DNA of 64,000 nt from Clostridium yunnanense (lineage in GTDB: Bacteria; Bacillota; Clostridia; Clostridiales; Clostridiaceae), in assembly GCF_016595795.1 (NCBI RefSeq), contig NZ_JAENHN010000043.1:1-64000 (forward strand). Direction: 5' to 3'. The first letter of the stretch is position 1. Each line of letters opens with the position of its first letter. The notes below the pieces were generated by a model. That model was not told where the DNA came from. It did not search any database and saw only the letters and a program-made list of their open reading frames with translations. A program made the translations under genes and the position numbers. Of the stretch, positions 17,081 to 25,910 are shown piece by piece.

Positions 17081-17436
17081 AAATTAACCTCCTAAACTTT
17101 TTTCAAAATTTCTATTGACTTTTATTTTTATATATGTTATGATAATTATATATAGGTAATTTAAATTCTATAATGTATAATTTTATCATTGTGCTTGTTG
17201 TAAGTCAATGGTATTTTTTTATGCGCTTTTTTAAACTTCTTTATATAGATGTTTTCTTAAAAATATCTACTCAATTATCTCCTAGTTATATTTTTTCTAT
17301 AGTATATTCCTATAAATTCCGTGAAATAAACAATCTATTCTTTTATAATGCTAATCCACAATTATAATTAAAATATTATCAGTGTTATGGCTAAAAATAT
17401 AAAATATCTCTTTATGTATTAAAGGAGGCGTAAAAA

Positions 17437-17520
17437 GTGGAATCACTGGAAAGGTATATATTTCAACTTGAAAATGATTTATTAAAAAAAAGAAAATATA
17501 TAAAGATTTTCATAACTTAA
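17437..17520 (+). pseudogene. Broken gene start, DUF4440-like N-terminus
   Basis: AAAGGAGGCG followed seven bases later by GTG opens a frame of only 27 codons (MESLERYIFQLENDLLKKRK...). The start resembles the first helix of DUF4440 (NTF2-like) proteins, where a similar LE-x-x-LLKPE segment is followed by the domain body. Ten bases after the stop a family-1 inverted-repeat element begins. The simplest reading is a gene truncated when the element arrived; a functional micro-protein is possible, since the binding site is intact. Confidence 0.45.
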
Positions 17521-17530
17521 CGTTATTGAC

Positions 17531-17603
17531 GATAAACTTCTTCATATTTGAAATTATCCGAATAAAGCTTCATGTATAACCGAAATCTTTATTCGGATTT
17601 TAA
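17531..17603. repeat. Inverted-repeat element, family 1, partial copy
   Basis: It begins GATAAACTTCTTCATATT and contains TCCGAATAAAG...CTTTATTCGGA, matching the left two thirds of the 43342-43433 element. The right terminus is missing. The inner hairpin could also act as a weak terminator for neighbouring transcripts. Confidence 0.65.
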
Positions 17604-17667
17604 GTATTTAAGTAATTTATTTGCTAAGAGAGAGATATACCGCTTAGATGTTCTATTAAACTGCTAA

Positions 17668-18858
17668 CTATAGTCCAACCTTCTCAAGCGCCTGCTTAAT
17701 ATCTTCAATGATATCTTCAGTATCTTCAATGCCGACACTAAATCTAAAGAAGCCCCCATGAAATTCCTCTGGATAAAGATATTGACGCTCATCATCTTCT
17801 CCTAAAAATACTATAAGACTTTCATCATGACCTAAGGATACTGCCGAAGTTATGACTTTAAGATGACTTACAAAACGGTTATGAGTATCATGGTCTGCTT
17901 TAAGGCCAAAAGCCATTACTCCAGAGAAACCATTCTTCATCTGTTTCTTAGCTATGCTATGCCCTGGGTGACTTTCAAGACCTGGATAAGCAACAAAGCG
18001 TATAGCCTCATGACTTTCTAAGAATTTAGCTATCTTAAGTGCACTTTCATTATGCTGCCTCATGCGAAGGGGAAGTGTTACAGCTCCTCTCATAATCATC
18101 CATGCATTAAAGGGGCTAAGCACACCTCCATTATTGATCATAGCTTCTGATTTTATTTTATCGATAAGCTCTTTTGAACCAATAACAGCTCCCCCCATTG
18201 CATCTCCATGTCCATTAATATATTTAGTCAAGCTTTCTACGGAAAGGTCTGCTCCAAGTTCAAGCGGTCTTTGATTGTACGGAGAAGCAAAGGTGTTATC
18301 AACAGAAAGCAAAGCACCTACACTATGAGCTATCTTTGCTAGCTCTTCAATATCACTTATTTTTAAAGTAGGGTTTGCTGGAGTTTCTATATGAATTAAT
18401 TTAGTGTTAGGCCTTATAGCCTTTTTAACCACCTCTAAGTCTGAGGTGTCTACAATTGTTGTCTCAATATTATATTTCTTAGGTAATAATTCGTTAAGCA
18501 AACGATAAACAGCTATATAAGTCACATTTGAGAAAACAACATGATCACCAGTCTGAAGCAAAGAGAAGAAAATCCCTGATAACGCTGCAACACCTGAAGC
18601 TAAAGCTACACAGTCTTCCCCGCCTTCTAATACAGATAACTTTTCTTGTAAATACTGCTGATTTGAACCTCCATTTCGAGTATAAAGAGCTTTTCCAGCA
18701 CCACTCCAATTTAACTCTGCAGGATCATAAGGCAATTCATAACTATTAGCCATTGTAAGTGGTCTTTTTATAGCCCCAGTATCCTTGTCCACATCATTCC
18801 CAGCATGCACTGCCCTTGTCAAAAATCCATATTCATTTCCATACTTTCTTTCACTCAT
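17668..18858 (-). CDS. Trans-sulfuration family PLP-dependent lyase/transferase (Cys/Met metabolism)
   Basis: The 396 residues show the full Cys/Met metabolism fold. The PLP lysine is K212 in ESLTKYINGHGD; D187 (SVDNTF) binds the pyridine nitrogen; Y59 and R61 (ALYTR) are the phosphate-binding residues from the neighbour subunit; Y114 stacks on PLP. The usual LYGxT loop is replaced by TYIAV. The sequence alone does not separate cystathionine gamma-lyase, methionine gamma-lyase and homocysteine-forming enzymes. GGGGGC precedes the ATG at 18858. Monocistronic; no SAM riboswitch or T-box is visible in the leader. Confidence 0.85.
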   Translation of the reverse strand: MSERKYGNEYGFLTRAVHAGNDVDKDTGAIKRPLTMANSYELPYDPAELNWSGAGKALYTRNGGSNQQYLQEKLSVLEGGEDCVALASGVAALSGIFFSLLQTGDHVVFSNVTYIAVYRLLNELLPKKYNIETTIVDTSDLEVVKKAIRPNTKLIHIETPANPTLKISDIEELAKIAHSVGALLSVDNTFASPYNQRPLELGADLSVESLTKYINGHGDAMGGAVIGSKELIDKIKSEAMINNGGVLSPFNAWMIMRGAVTLPLRMRQHNESALKIAKFLESHEAIRFVAYPGLESHPGHSIAKKQMKNGFSGVMAFGLKADHDTHNRFVSHLKVITSAVSLGHDESLIVFLGEDDERQYLYPEEFHGGFFRFSVGIEDTEDIIEDIKQALEKVGL

Positions 18859-19347
18859 TATTTATGCCCCCTTGTTTTTAATAAATCTTATTGCTTTATA
18901 TGATTATCCAACTACATTACTAGTGTACATATTGTATAGAGTTTCTAGCACATACTAAAATTCATAAGTGCAGTATTTTCGAACAAGTAGAAATTAAGCT
19001 TCAATATTGGAACTATTTACCCTAGCACAATAATTTAAGTTGAATCCTATAAAACGCCCCACGTTTTACATACTAAATCTATTTGATTACTTTGCTATAT
19101 ATGCTAATACTTTCTTTACAACTTGTCAATAAAAGGTATTTATTATAGGAAAAGATTCTTAGATTTACAGCTGTAATTCTCTAATCAATGAATACAAATC
19201 CATACTTTGTTAAAAGCTAATTATGTGCTTTCGAATAAAGTTTAAATACACCAAGAACCATTCACCTTTGAAATTTAGCTATATAAATATTAAAAATGAA
19301 ATCGAAAGCCCATACTTGAAATATAATATTGAAAAGGATGTGTTTTT
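18859..19347. other. Divergent intergenic region, nothing firmly recognised
   Basis: A ~490-base AT-rich gap between the divergent PLP enzyme and ferritin-like genes. The segment CAGTATTTTCGAACAAGTAGAAATTAAG near 18974 shares ATTTTCGAACAAGTA with 63393-63408, a possible remnant of repeat family 4. Promoters for both genes must lie here. Confidence 0.4.
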
Positions 19348-19662
19348 ATGGCATTACTCGGAAACCCTTTTATTGCAAATGTCCCAAGAAAAATGACTGC
19401 TGAGGAATTAGTTCAAGCACTTAGAGTTGATATAGCAGGAGAACTTGAAGCCATTATTGGTTACGAGGCTCACGCAATGGCTACAGATGATGAAAGAGCC
19501 AAAAAAGTTTTCTATAGTATTGCAGATGAAGAAAGAAGACATGTTGGAGAGTTACAAGAGCTATTATACATACTAAGCCCTAAAGAAGCTGAAAACACTG
19601 AAAAAGGCAGAAAAAAAATCCAAGACCAACAAGCTAGTAATTTTCAATCTCCGCTAGAATAA
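19348..19662 (+). CDS. Short ferritin-like (rubrerythrin/encapsulated-ferritin type) protein
   Basis: The 104 residues have two helices of half a ferritin fold. Helix 1 carries the metal-ligand Glu residues in AGELEAIIGYEAHA, and helix 2 carries the E-x2-H motif in ADEERRHVGELQELL. Two such subunits must pair to build one di-iron site, as in encapsulated ferritin-like proteins and in the ferritin domain fused to some encapsulins. No encapsulin gene or clear cargo-loading tail is nearby; the C-terminus QQASNFQSPLE is not a standard signal. AAAAGGATG precedes the ATG. It likely has iron storage or peroxide protection roles. Confidence 0.82.
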   Translation: MALLGNPFIANVPRKMTAEELVQALRVDIAGELEAIIGYEAHAMATDDERAKKVFYSIADEERRHVGELQELLYILSPKEAENTEKGRKKIQDQQASNFQSPLE

Positions 19663-19691
19663 TCGATGTCACATCGCTATCATTTATGAAT

Positions 19692-19722
19692 AACAAAGCC
19701 ATAATTGAAGCTTTGTTAAAAA
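19692..19722 (+). terminator. Intrinsic terminator of the ferritin-like gene
   Basis: AACAAAGC and GCTTTGTT form an 8-bp stem about 30 bases after the stop codon. The following AAAAATC is not U-rich on the plus strand, so the call is moderate. Confidence 0.45.
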
Positions 19723-19734
19723 TCTTCATAAAAC

Positions 19735-19822
19735 AACCCAAGACTATGATAACTCCCTTATAGTAGATAGTTTTATTTTCTTAACTTTCTACTTTATTGG
19801 CCCATTCATCGTCTTGGGTTTA
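19735..19822. other. 88-base double-stem hairpin of unknown role
   Basis: AACCCAAGAC (19735-19744) pairs with GTCTTGGGTT (19811-19820), extended by ATGA/TCAT. Inside, GTAGATAGTT pairs with AACTTTCTAC. It sits in the convergent gap between the ferritin-like and anti-sigma genes and ends in TTTATTG. It may be a bidirectional terminator or a small mobile palindrome. Confidence 0.55.
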
Positions 19823-19938
19823 TTGTTACAAAATTATTATTTAAATAGATTCATATATCATGCTACATTTATGAGCTTTATTGAAATCAAGCGTTACGAA
19901 GGAGATGCTATATGATTTACCTACTAGTAATAATTATT

Positions 19939-21330
19939 TTACTTCACATCAACAGTAAACTTTAAATCCTCTCTTACATCATACATTTTTTCTAAATCTA
20001 TTGCCGATATTGTATACTTCTTATCTTTGTTTAATAGTTCTAATTCGGCTACAAATTTGTTATCTCCCAAATCCTTTACACTATCTTTTCCTAAATAATA
20101 TTCTTTTCCATTGTCATCTTTTATCTCTAAGCTATACGGCTGTAAGGCTGGAAGAAGGTTAGTGCACTCGTAATAAACTAAAGTTTTATCTCGAAGTAAT
20201 TCAACTTTATTTATCTTATATTCTCCATACTTTCCTTCTGATAAAACTGTAGTTCCATTTATGTTTAAACTACTTTTCTTAGTATCTAGCTGATAAGATC
20301 CACTATTATTCTTCAATGTATCCTTATATGCTTTTGTTGATACTATTGGAATAAACGTTATAGCTTTAGTATCATCGTATACATTTTTAAAATTATATTG
20401 CCAGTACATCTTATTAGCATCTGCAGATCCAAATCCTTCTGACCCTTTCTCTAATAAACTTCTTCCTTTATCGTCAAATATAATATATCTAGCTGACTCC
20501 CCTACCTCACCATTATCTGATTCAGTTCTTAAAACTGTATTCATAGGAGTGAAAATCACTTCATTTATTTTCAAGTTTGGTACTAACTTTGATAAATCTA
20601 TAGAAGTTTTCACTGATTTTTGTTTACCTTTTATTTCACCTAAAGAGACCTTAAATTTAAAATCCCATTGTCCTTTTGTACCATCAGAAAATTCCTTTAT
20701 ATTTAAATCCATTATAAAATTATCTGGAATAACCACATCTCCACCTAGAATAAACTTTCTTTGTTCTTCTGGTAAATAATCATTTGATACGTGAAAACTA
20801 TCTACTCCAACATAAGTATTTTTATTTACAAGCTTTCCTGTACCACCTGAACCAAAGCTTGTGACCTTTCCATTGATTTTAAATTCTTTATCAAGCATAT
20901 GTGGAGAATTCTTAATCTCTTTTTCGCTTTCAACAGTGTAGGCAATACTTAGATCTATTCCATCATAAGCTATACTATTTATTGTAACAGTTGTACCGTT
21001 TGAAGTTTTTGATAAGTTTAAATCCGAGCTATACTTAACATATTCTTTATCAATAATGTTTTTATCACTTAAAAACTGAAATACTGAGTTTACCACTGGA
21101 ATATTACGTGCATATGCTGGAAAAGCAGCACTCAAACCTGTAAAAGCCACTATGGTAACTGCTGCAGCTACTGCTGATCTTTTAGCTAATCTTTTATTTT
21201 TCTTTCGCTTCGGTAAATCATTAATTGTCTGTTTAATCTTAAGATTTAAGTCCTCTGGTAATCTTAAAGCTTCGCTACTTGCCTTTTCCTTTAATATATC
21301 ATCAATTAATAAATCATTATTCATGTCCAT
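19939..21330 (-). CDS. Membrane-anchored anti-sigma factor, DUF4179/DUF5643-type
   Basis: 463 residues. The N-terminal ~45 residues are cytosolic (PEDLNLKIKQTINDLPKRKKNKR). They are followed by one membrane segment near 49-70 (AVAAAVTIVAFTGLSAAF) and the short conserved YARNIPVVNSVFQFL, the DUF4179 signature. The rest is extracytoplasmic beta-rich domain. It starts four bases after the sigma gene. Members hold the ECF sigma factor at the membrane until an envelope signal releases it; loss of the usual zinc anti-sigma motif is normal in the DUF4179 group. Two close ATG codons (21330 and 21324) are both possible starts. Confidence 0.87.
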   Translation of the reverse strand: MDMNNDLLIDDILKEKASSEALRLPEDLNLKIKQTINDLPKRKKNKRLAKRSAVAAAVTIVAFTGLSAAFPAYARNIPVVNSVFQFLSDKNIIDKEYVKYSSDLNLSKTSNGTTVTINSIAYDGIDLSIAYTVESEKEIKNSPHMLDKEFKINGKVTSFGSGGTGKLVNKNTYVGVDSFHVSNDYLPEEQRKFILGGDVVIPDNFIMDLNIKEFSDGTKGQWDFKFKVSLGEIKGKQKSVKTSIDLSKLVPNLKINEVIFTPMNTVLRTESDNGEVGESARYIIFDDKGRSLLEKGSEGFGSADANKMYWQYNFKNVYDDTKAITFIPIVSTKAYKDTLKNNSGSYQLDTKKSSLNINGTTVLSEGKYGEYKINKVELLRDKTLVYYECTNLLPALQPYSLEIKDDNGKEYYLGKDSVKDLGDNKFVAELELLNKDKKYTISAIDLEKMYDVREDLKFTVDVK

Positions 21331-21333
21331 TAC

Positions 21334-21867
21334 CTACCTTTCCTTAAGCATTTCATAAAGTTTAGTTCTTGCTCTTGAAAGCCTTGATTTAACTGTTCCC
21401 TCAGGGATACTTAGTAGCTTTGCTATATCTTTTTGCGCAATATCTTCAAAATAAAATAGAATAGTTGCTACTTTTAGATCTTCTTCTAATAAATTAACTG
21501 CATTAGTAAGCTCAATATTACTATAGTCATCTGCAATAGCCATATCTGTACTTACTTCATCAATAGGAACTACCTTTTTTCTTTTTCTTAGTATGGTATT
21601 ACATTCATTTATTAGAATTTTTATAAGCCAAGTTTTGAAAAATTGATCCTTTTTTAAGTAAACTATGCCTTCATATGCTTTTATTATTGTATTTTGCATT
21701 ACGTCTTCTATATCCTGTTTTTCTTTAAGCATGCTCAGTGCTATTCTATATAAAGTCACTTTATTATTTTCAATTATTCTGCTAAAGGCTTCTTTATCAC
21801 CTTTTTTAGCAAGTTTTACGTCTAGTTCTGAACTATTGGTATTATTAATTGTCGAGATAAATTCCAA
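21334..21867 (-). CDS. ECF-type RNA polymerase sigma factor
   Basis: 177 residues. Region 2 is about 20-90 (DKEAFSRIIENNKVTLYRIALSMLKEKQDIEDVMQNTIIKAYE), and region 4 about 115-172 (VATILFYFEDIAQKDIAKLLSIPEGTVKSRLSRARTKL). Starts with TTG at 21867, preceded by AAGGAGGAG. The first gene of a two-gene operon with the DUF4179 anti-sigma factor. Such pairs respond to cell-envelope stress and often activate their own promoter, which would lie within 21868-22190. Confidence 0.93.
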   Translation of the reverse strand: MEFISTINNTNSSELDVKLAKKGDKEAFSRIIENNKVTLYRIALSMLKEKQDIEDVMQNTIIKAYEGIVYLKKDQFFKTWLIKILINECNTILRKRKKVVPIDEVSTDMAIADDYSNIELTNAVNLLEEDLKVATILFYFEDIAQKDIAKLLSIPEGTVKSRLSRARTKLYEMLKER

Positions 21868-22194
21868 GTTATCTCCTCCTTACTGCGTTCTAAAAGTCTT
21901 AGCTAAGAACTCTTACATACATTAGATAAACTACTTAACTGAAAGGTTCACGGAATTTTTTTTATTTCATAAGTTTATTTTAATTACTTTAATTAACTTT
22001 AAGTGTACTTATTTGTCCAGTATTACTAAGTAACCTTTTAATCTATGGATATCCGCTGAAAATCCTCCTATCCAGAACTTTACAACATATATGACCTAAA
22101 TTTTAATACTTGAATCCTATACATTTATTCTATAAAACACCATTAATTCCTTTGAGATAGAATAACCTGTTAGCTATGTTCTTCTGCAGGTTTA

Positions 22195-22236
22195 AAAATA
22201 AAAAATGCCTAGCGGATTTTCTCCAGCTAGACACCA
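22195..22236 (-). terminator. Intrinsic terminator downstream of the HAD gene
   Basis: On the minus strand TGTCTAGC and GCTAGGCA form an 8-bp stem with a 12-base loop, followed by TTTTTTATTTTT. It lies about 190 bases after the HAD-phosphatase stop, beyond a family-2 repeat. Confidence 0.8.
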
Positions 22237-22292
22237 TAAATACAGCAAGCATATAAAACTTATTAATTACTCAATTTAATATTTGTTTCAAC

Positions 22293-22391
22293 AGATAATC
22301 CAGTTCTATCTAATAAAACTAAGTGATACTTTAGTTAACTATTAATGGTAATAGATTATAAAAGATAGATTCTACTTGTAACCGGTTTATC
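22293..22391. repeat. Inverted-repeat element, family 2 copy
   Basis: The ~99-bp element starts AGATAATCCAGTTCTATC and ends ACCGGTTTATC, with TTAACTATTAATG in the centre. It is closely similar to 43447-43547 and 49881-49980. It sits between the HAD gene and its terminator. Confidence 0.8.
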
Positions 22392-22427
22392 AATAATACA
22401 TTAAGAATATTTTAAATTAAGGCGCTA

Positions 22428-23249
22428 TTAAAACACTGCATTGAGATTAATGATATACTTTTCTAATGCTTTCCCTACTCCATCCTCATCATTTGTTAAA
22501 GTCACATCATTTGCATGTTTCTTTACATACTCCGGAGCATTTCCCATAGCTACTCCTACCCCTGCATATTCTAGCATGTCTACATCATTATAATTATCCC
22601 CCATAGCTATTATCTCAGCTTTGTTAATGCCAAATTCCTTTTGAAGACAGTTAATTGCAGATGTTTTTGATGCTTTAATCGGCATAATTTCTAAATACGT
22701 TGGTTTTGAAGGATATATGTTAAGTTCCACAGCCTTAATATTTTCTTTTAATATATCTATTTCTTCAGGGCTTGCCATACATAAAATCTTATTAGGACCT
22801 GTCCCATCATTTTTCCATACTTTAATTATCTCTTTAAAACCTATAATTTTCGGAGTAATATTTGTTATTTCACTTTCTTGTTTAGCCCAATAATCCATCT
22901 CTTCTATATACCACTCGTCATCTTTATATAAGCTAATATGAATATTGTGTTCACTAGCTAATTTATATATCTTCTCAAGCTCTACGGCATCTATAAATTC
23001 TTGCGAAAGCACTTTGCCTTTTTTGTCTAAAATCAATGCTCCACTATAGCAAATAATTGGTGCTTCTATTTCAAGTTCTTTCTGTAAAAACTTTATTCCC
23101 TTAGGCATTCTAGCAGAAACTAATATCACAGGTATATTCTCTTTATTTGCAACTATATTGATTGCAGCTTTTACTTTTTCAGTAATTTTGTGATTAGAAT
23201 TTAACAAGGTTCCATCAATATCTAAACATACCATTCTAAAATTATTCAT
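22428..23249 (-). CDS. Cof-type HAD-IIB sugar-phosphate phosphatase
   Basis: 273 residues. HAD motif I is CLDIDGTLLNS (nucleophile D near residue 10), motif II ILVSAR, motif III the Lys near 213 (KASKTSAIN), and motif IV AMGDNYNDVDMLEYAGVGVAMGNA. The large C2B cap between motifs II and III is typical of the Cof/YidA group, which dephosphorylate sugar phosphates and cofactors. It follows the DeoR gene by about 40 bases on the same strand, so the two form a regulator-phosphatase operon, suggesting a sugar-phosphate substrate. Confidence 0.9.
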   Translation of the reverse strand: MNNFRMVCLDIDGTLLNSNHKITEKVKAAINIVANKENIPVILVSARMPKGIKFLQKELEIEAPIICYSGALILDKKGKVLSQEFIDAVELEKIYKLASEHNIHISLYKDDEWYIEEMDYWAKQESEITNITPKIIGFKEIIKVWKNDGTGPNKILCMASPEEIDILKENIKAVELNIYPSKPTYLEIMPIKASKTSAINCLQKEFGINKAEIIAMGDNYNDVDMLEYAGVGVAMGNAPEYVKKHANDVTLTNDEDGVGKALEKYIINLNAVF

Positions 23250-23290
23250 AAACCCATCCCCCTAAAATATCTTATTTTCATGTATAATTC

Positions 23291-24043
23291 CTAAACAATA
23301 ATTAGTTGAATACCACAGTCTTCAATAATCTTTGCAAAGGCAGAAGGTGGCATTTTATCAGTAATTATAATATCTATCTGATCCCAACTTACACCTTTGT
23401 AATAACTTAAGCGCTTAAATTTCTCATATTCAGCAAGTACAATTACTGTATCAGCTTTTCTTATAGCTGCTTGCTTTATAACAGCGTCTTCTTCATCCAC
23501 ATAATATATCCCATCTTCTGTTATTGATGCGGCACCTAAGAATGCAACATCAAACCTTAATCCATCGATATAATTTACCCAATCAGCTTTATAAAAAAAT
23601 CTATTTTTATTATTAAGAAGTCCTCCAATAGAACTAACTGATATATCTTCCTTTTCAGAAAGTATTTCAATATTATCTAGCGAATGAGTAAGTACCCAGA
23701 TAGGTTTGTTTATTTCTTTTGACAAAAAACTTATTGTTGTAGAAACATCAAAGAAATAATGCTTATGTTCCTCAATAAAGTCTAAGGCTCTTTTGGCAAT
23801 ATTTATTTTTTCTTCTGAATAAGCTTCAATTCTTTCTCTATACTCTTTAATTGTGTTCTTTAAAATTGGTAAGCTTATTCCTCCATGAGTACGAATTGCT
23901 GTCCCATTGTCTATAAGCTTCAAGATATCACGACGCGCAGTATCTCTTGAAACAGTAAACATTTCACAAATATCGTGAATAGACATTGTGTTATGCTCGT
24001 TTAAATATTCTAATATCTTTAAAAGTCTTTCTTCTTGATACAT
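23291..24043 (-). CDS. DeoR/GlpR family transcriptional regulator
   Basis: Start placed at the ATG at 24043 (MYQEERLLKILEYLNEHNTM) because AGGTGG lies seven bases upstream; a longer frame to 24121 has no binding site and is unlike the family. About 250 residues: N-terminal helix-turn-helix (SIHDICEMFTVSRDTARRDILKLIDNGTAIRTHGG) and a C-terminal sugar-phosphate isomerase-like sensor domain (DVSTTISFLSKEI, DVAFLGAASITEDGIYYVDEEDA). It probably represses itself and the following HAD phosphatase and responds to a phosphorylated sugar. Confidence 0.93.
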   Translation of the reverse strand: MYQEERLLKILEYLNEHNTMSIHDICEMFTVSRDTARRDILKLIDNGTAIRTHGGISLPILKNTIKEYRERIEAYSEEKINIAKRALDFIEEHKHYFFDVSTTISFLSKEINKPIWVLTHSLDNIEILSEKEDISVSSIGGLLNNKNRFFYKADWVNYIDGLRFDVAFLGAASITEDGIYYVDEEDAVIKQAAIRKADTVIVLAEYEKFKRLSYYKGVSWDQIDIIITDKMPPSAFAKIIEDCGIQLIIV

Positions 24044-24360
24044 TATTAAACCACCTATCTTTTTAAAACTCTTTATGTTTTTTACTTTAAAATCTGAATT
24101 TAATCCTATAACTTTAAGCATGCATAAACTACTAGTTTACCTAGCAATTCTATAAGTATCAATCTTTTGACGATAAACTTATACACCTATATATTTACCG
24201 ATGCAACCGCCTCTACCACTATTATAAGTATTTTTAAGTAATTAATCAATATATTTAAGCATTCGTAAGCACTTATCTTTTTTTCTACACAAACTAAAAA
24301 ACTATCCAAATCGAATAATGCTGGATTTTTAATTTATGATACCCCTACTCTGCTATAAAA

Positions 24361-24425
24361 ACTCACTTATATTATGTATTAAATAAATGTTGGTGAAATA
24401 TCAGACTTTTAAGGACAAGCATATT
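24361..24425 (+). repeat. Repeat family 3, copy A
   Basis: Core ATGTATTAAATAAATGTTGG followed by TGAAATATCAGACTTTTAAGGACAAGC. Copies recur at 24482-24545 (same orientation) and, inverted, at 26675-26735 and 39050-39100. The unit is about 60 bases, with no ORF. Confidence 0.7.
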
Positions 24426-24481
24426 TAAATTAATTTTTATTAATTCTTCTATGTATGGCGCTCTCTACTATAAATAAAAAA

Positions 24482-24545
24482 ACGCCTATATTGTGTATTA
24501 AATAAATGTTGGTGCTATATCAAACTTTTTAAAAAAACATATATA
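24482..24545 (+). repeat. Repeat family 3, copy B
   Basis: TGTATTAAATAAATGTTGGTG then CTATATCAAACTTTT, about 120 bases downstream of copy A and directly ahead of the start region of the methyltransferase-like gene at 24570. The two copies may come from a local duplication. Confidence 0.7.
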
Positions 24546-24569
24546 ATATTTATAGAGAGGGGTGGTAGT

Positions 24570-25169
24570 TTGAATAAAGAAAATATTATAGGTTTAATTA
24601 TCTTAGTTGCTTTTTACGGAAGTTATTTTACAAAGGCATTTCTTCAAAGTAGAAATGGAATTAGGACAGATAGAATGGGCAAAGGTTCCAAGCCCCAAAA
24701 AACTTTTATAATCGAAGTATTTCTAAAAGTTTACACAATTCTTTTAGCACTAACTCAAATAATAAGTATTATATTTACAAACAAACTCTTTTTAATATTA
24801 AAAAATAACCAAATAAGATACATCGGATTTTTTATTTCTTTATTAGGAGTTGTTATATTTATCACTGCAATGATCACAATGCGTGATAGTTGGAGAGCTG
24901 GAGTTGATACTACCCAAAAGACAACTATAGTTAAAAGCGGAATTTACAAATACAGCAGAAACCCTGCATTTCTTGGATTTGACTTGTTTTATATCGGCAT
25001 TGCAATGTCATTCTCAAATATAATTAACATACTATTTACTTGTTTCACCATCTTGATCTTTCATCTTCAGATACTAGAAGAAGAAAAGTTTCTCCCTACA
25101 ATTTTTGGTAAGGAGTATCTGGATTATAAAAACACAACAAGACGTTACCTTGGAACTAAAAGCAGATAA
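24570..25169 (+). CDS. Isoprenylcysteine carboxyl methyltransferase-like membrane protein
   Basis: 199 residues starting with TTG at 24570, behind GAGAGGGGTGG. Five or so hydrophobic segments span the membrane. The conserved C-terminal signature of the ICMT/PEMT superfamily is clear: SGIYKYSRNPAFLGFDLFYIG (residues ~126-146) and EEEKFLPTIFGKEYLDYKNTTRRYL (~170-194), which form the SAM and substrate sites. Bacterial members methylate various small lipophilic or phospholipid substrates; the real substrate is unknown. A bidirectional terminator follows. It stands alone on the plus strand. Confidence 0.85.
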   Translation: MNKENIIGLIILVAFYGSYFTKAFLQSRNGIRTDRMGKGSKPQKTFIIEVFLKVYTILLALTQIISIIFTNKLFLILKNNQIRYIGFFISLLGVVIFITAMITMRDSWRAGVDTTQKTTIVKSGIYKYSRNPAFLGFDLFYIGIAMSFSNIINILFTCFTILIFHLQILEEEKFLPTIFGKEYLDYKNTTRRYLGTKSR

Positions 25170-25233
25170 AGAATTATACGACAATTGAGATGGATAGATT
25201 TAGTAACCGAAAAATTTATACTTTCATAAACAG

Positions 25234-25282
25234 TAAAAAACCTTATCTTAGTTACTTAAAAATACTAAAATAAGGTTTTTTA
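25234..25282. terminator. Bidirectional terminator
   Basis: AAAAAACCTTATCTTAGT and ACTAAAATAAGGTTTTTT form a long stem with A and T runs on both sides, between convergent genes ending at 25169 (+) and 25302 (-). Confidence 0.85.
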
Positions 25283-25301
25283 ATTCTTAAATATAATTTA
25301 A

Positions 25302-25910
25302 CTATTCTAAATACGACATATCGCTTAATCGTCTTATAATGTGTTTTCCATCTTGATTCTCAGTCATAAAGGAAACTCCACCTGCCATACCAAATAAATC
25401 GCATTTATTTAGCATCTCAATATCCAAACCAAGCCACATAGCATTAAAGATACTTAAGGTATCACCATGTGAAACTATGATTATATTTTCATTTTTATCT
25501 GTTAATATATTTCTATAAAAATCTAACAATCTGTTCCATACATCTCTACGCGATTCTGCATCATGGAACATCCTATCATCCACTGTTCTTTCTTCACACT
25601 GAATGTTGTCCCTTAGCCATTGCACTGACTTACCTACTGCTACACCCAAATTTCGTTCTCTTAATACTTCCGTAAAAATAGGGGTTATACCTAAGTGCTT
25701 AGAAACTATTTCTGCAGTATTCTTAGCACGTAATAAATCCGATGAATACATTGTATATTCTTTTCCTTGCAGTTCTTTTGCTAACTTTGCACCTATTTTA
25801 TCTGCTTGAATTTTCCCAAGGTCTGATAAATCCCAATCTGTCCATGAGCCAACCATCCCGTTTGTATGATGATTTGATTGCGTATGCTGAATTGTAATGA
25901 TGTTTTTCAT
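25302..25910 (-). CDS. Histidine phosphatase family protein with QHT in place of RHG
   Basis: 202 residues of the phosphoglycerate mutase-like fold. The usual RHG motif reads QHTQSNHH (residues 8-15), keeping the catalytic His but not the Arg or Gly. The other conserved points are SSDLLRAKNTAEIVSKHL, ERNLG, and the second His in VSHGDTLSIFNAMW. The WTDWDLSDLGKIQADKIGAKL segment is normal. This variant start is shared by a clostridial subgroup as far as I recall. The substrate is unknown. Single gene ending at a shared bidirectional terminator. Confidence 0.85.
   Translation of the reverse strand: MKNIITIQHTQSNHHTNGMVGSWTDWDLSDLGKIQADKIGAKLAKELQGKEYTMYSSDLLRAKNTAEIVSKHLGITPIFTEVLRERNLGVAVGKSVQWLRDNIQCEERTVDDRMFHDAESRRDVWNRLLDFYRNILTDKNENIIIVSHGDTLSIFNAMWLGLDIEMLNKCDLFGMAGGVSFMTENQDGKHIIRRLSDMSYLE

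Noticed and set aside
17173-17367. 64-codon plus-strand frame ahead of the broken gene start
   Set aside because: It has no binding site, and a Phe/Tyr/Ile-rich composition expected from AT-rich non-coding DNA.
18859-18960. SAM riboswitch or T-box ahead of the trans-sulfuration gene
   Set aside because: The conserved core sequences of these leaders were not found in the ~490-base upstream region.
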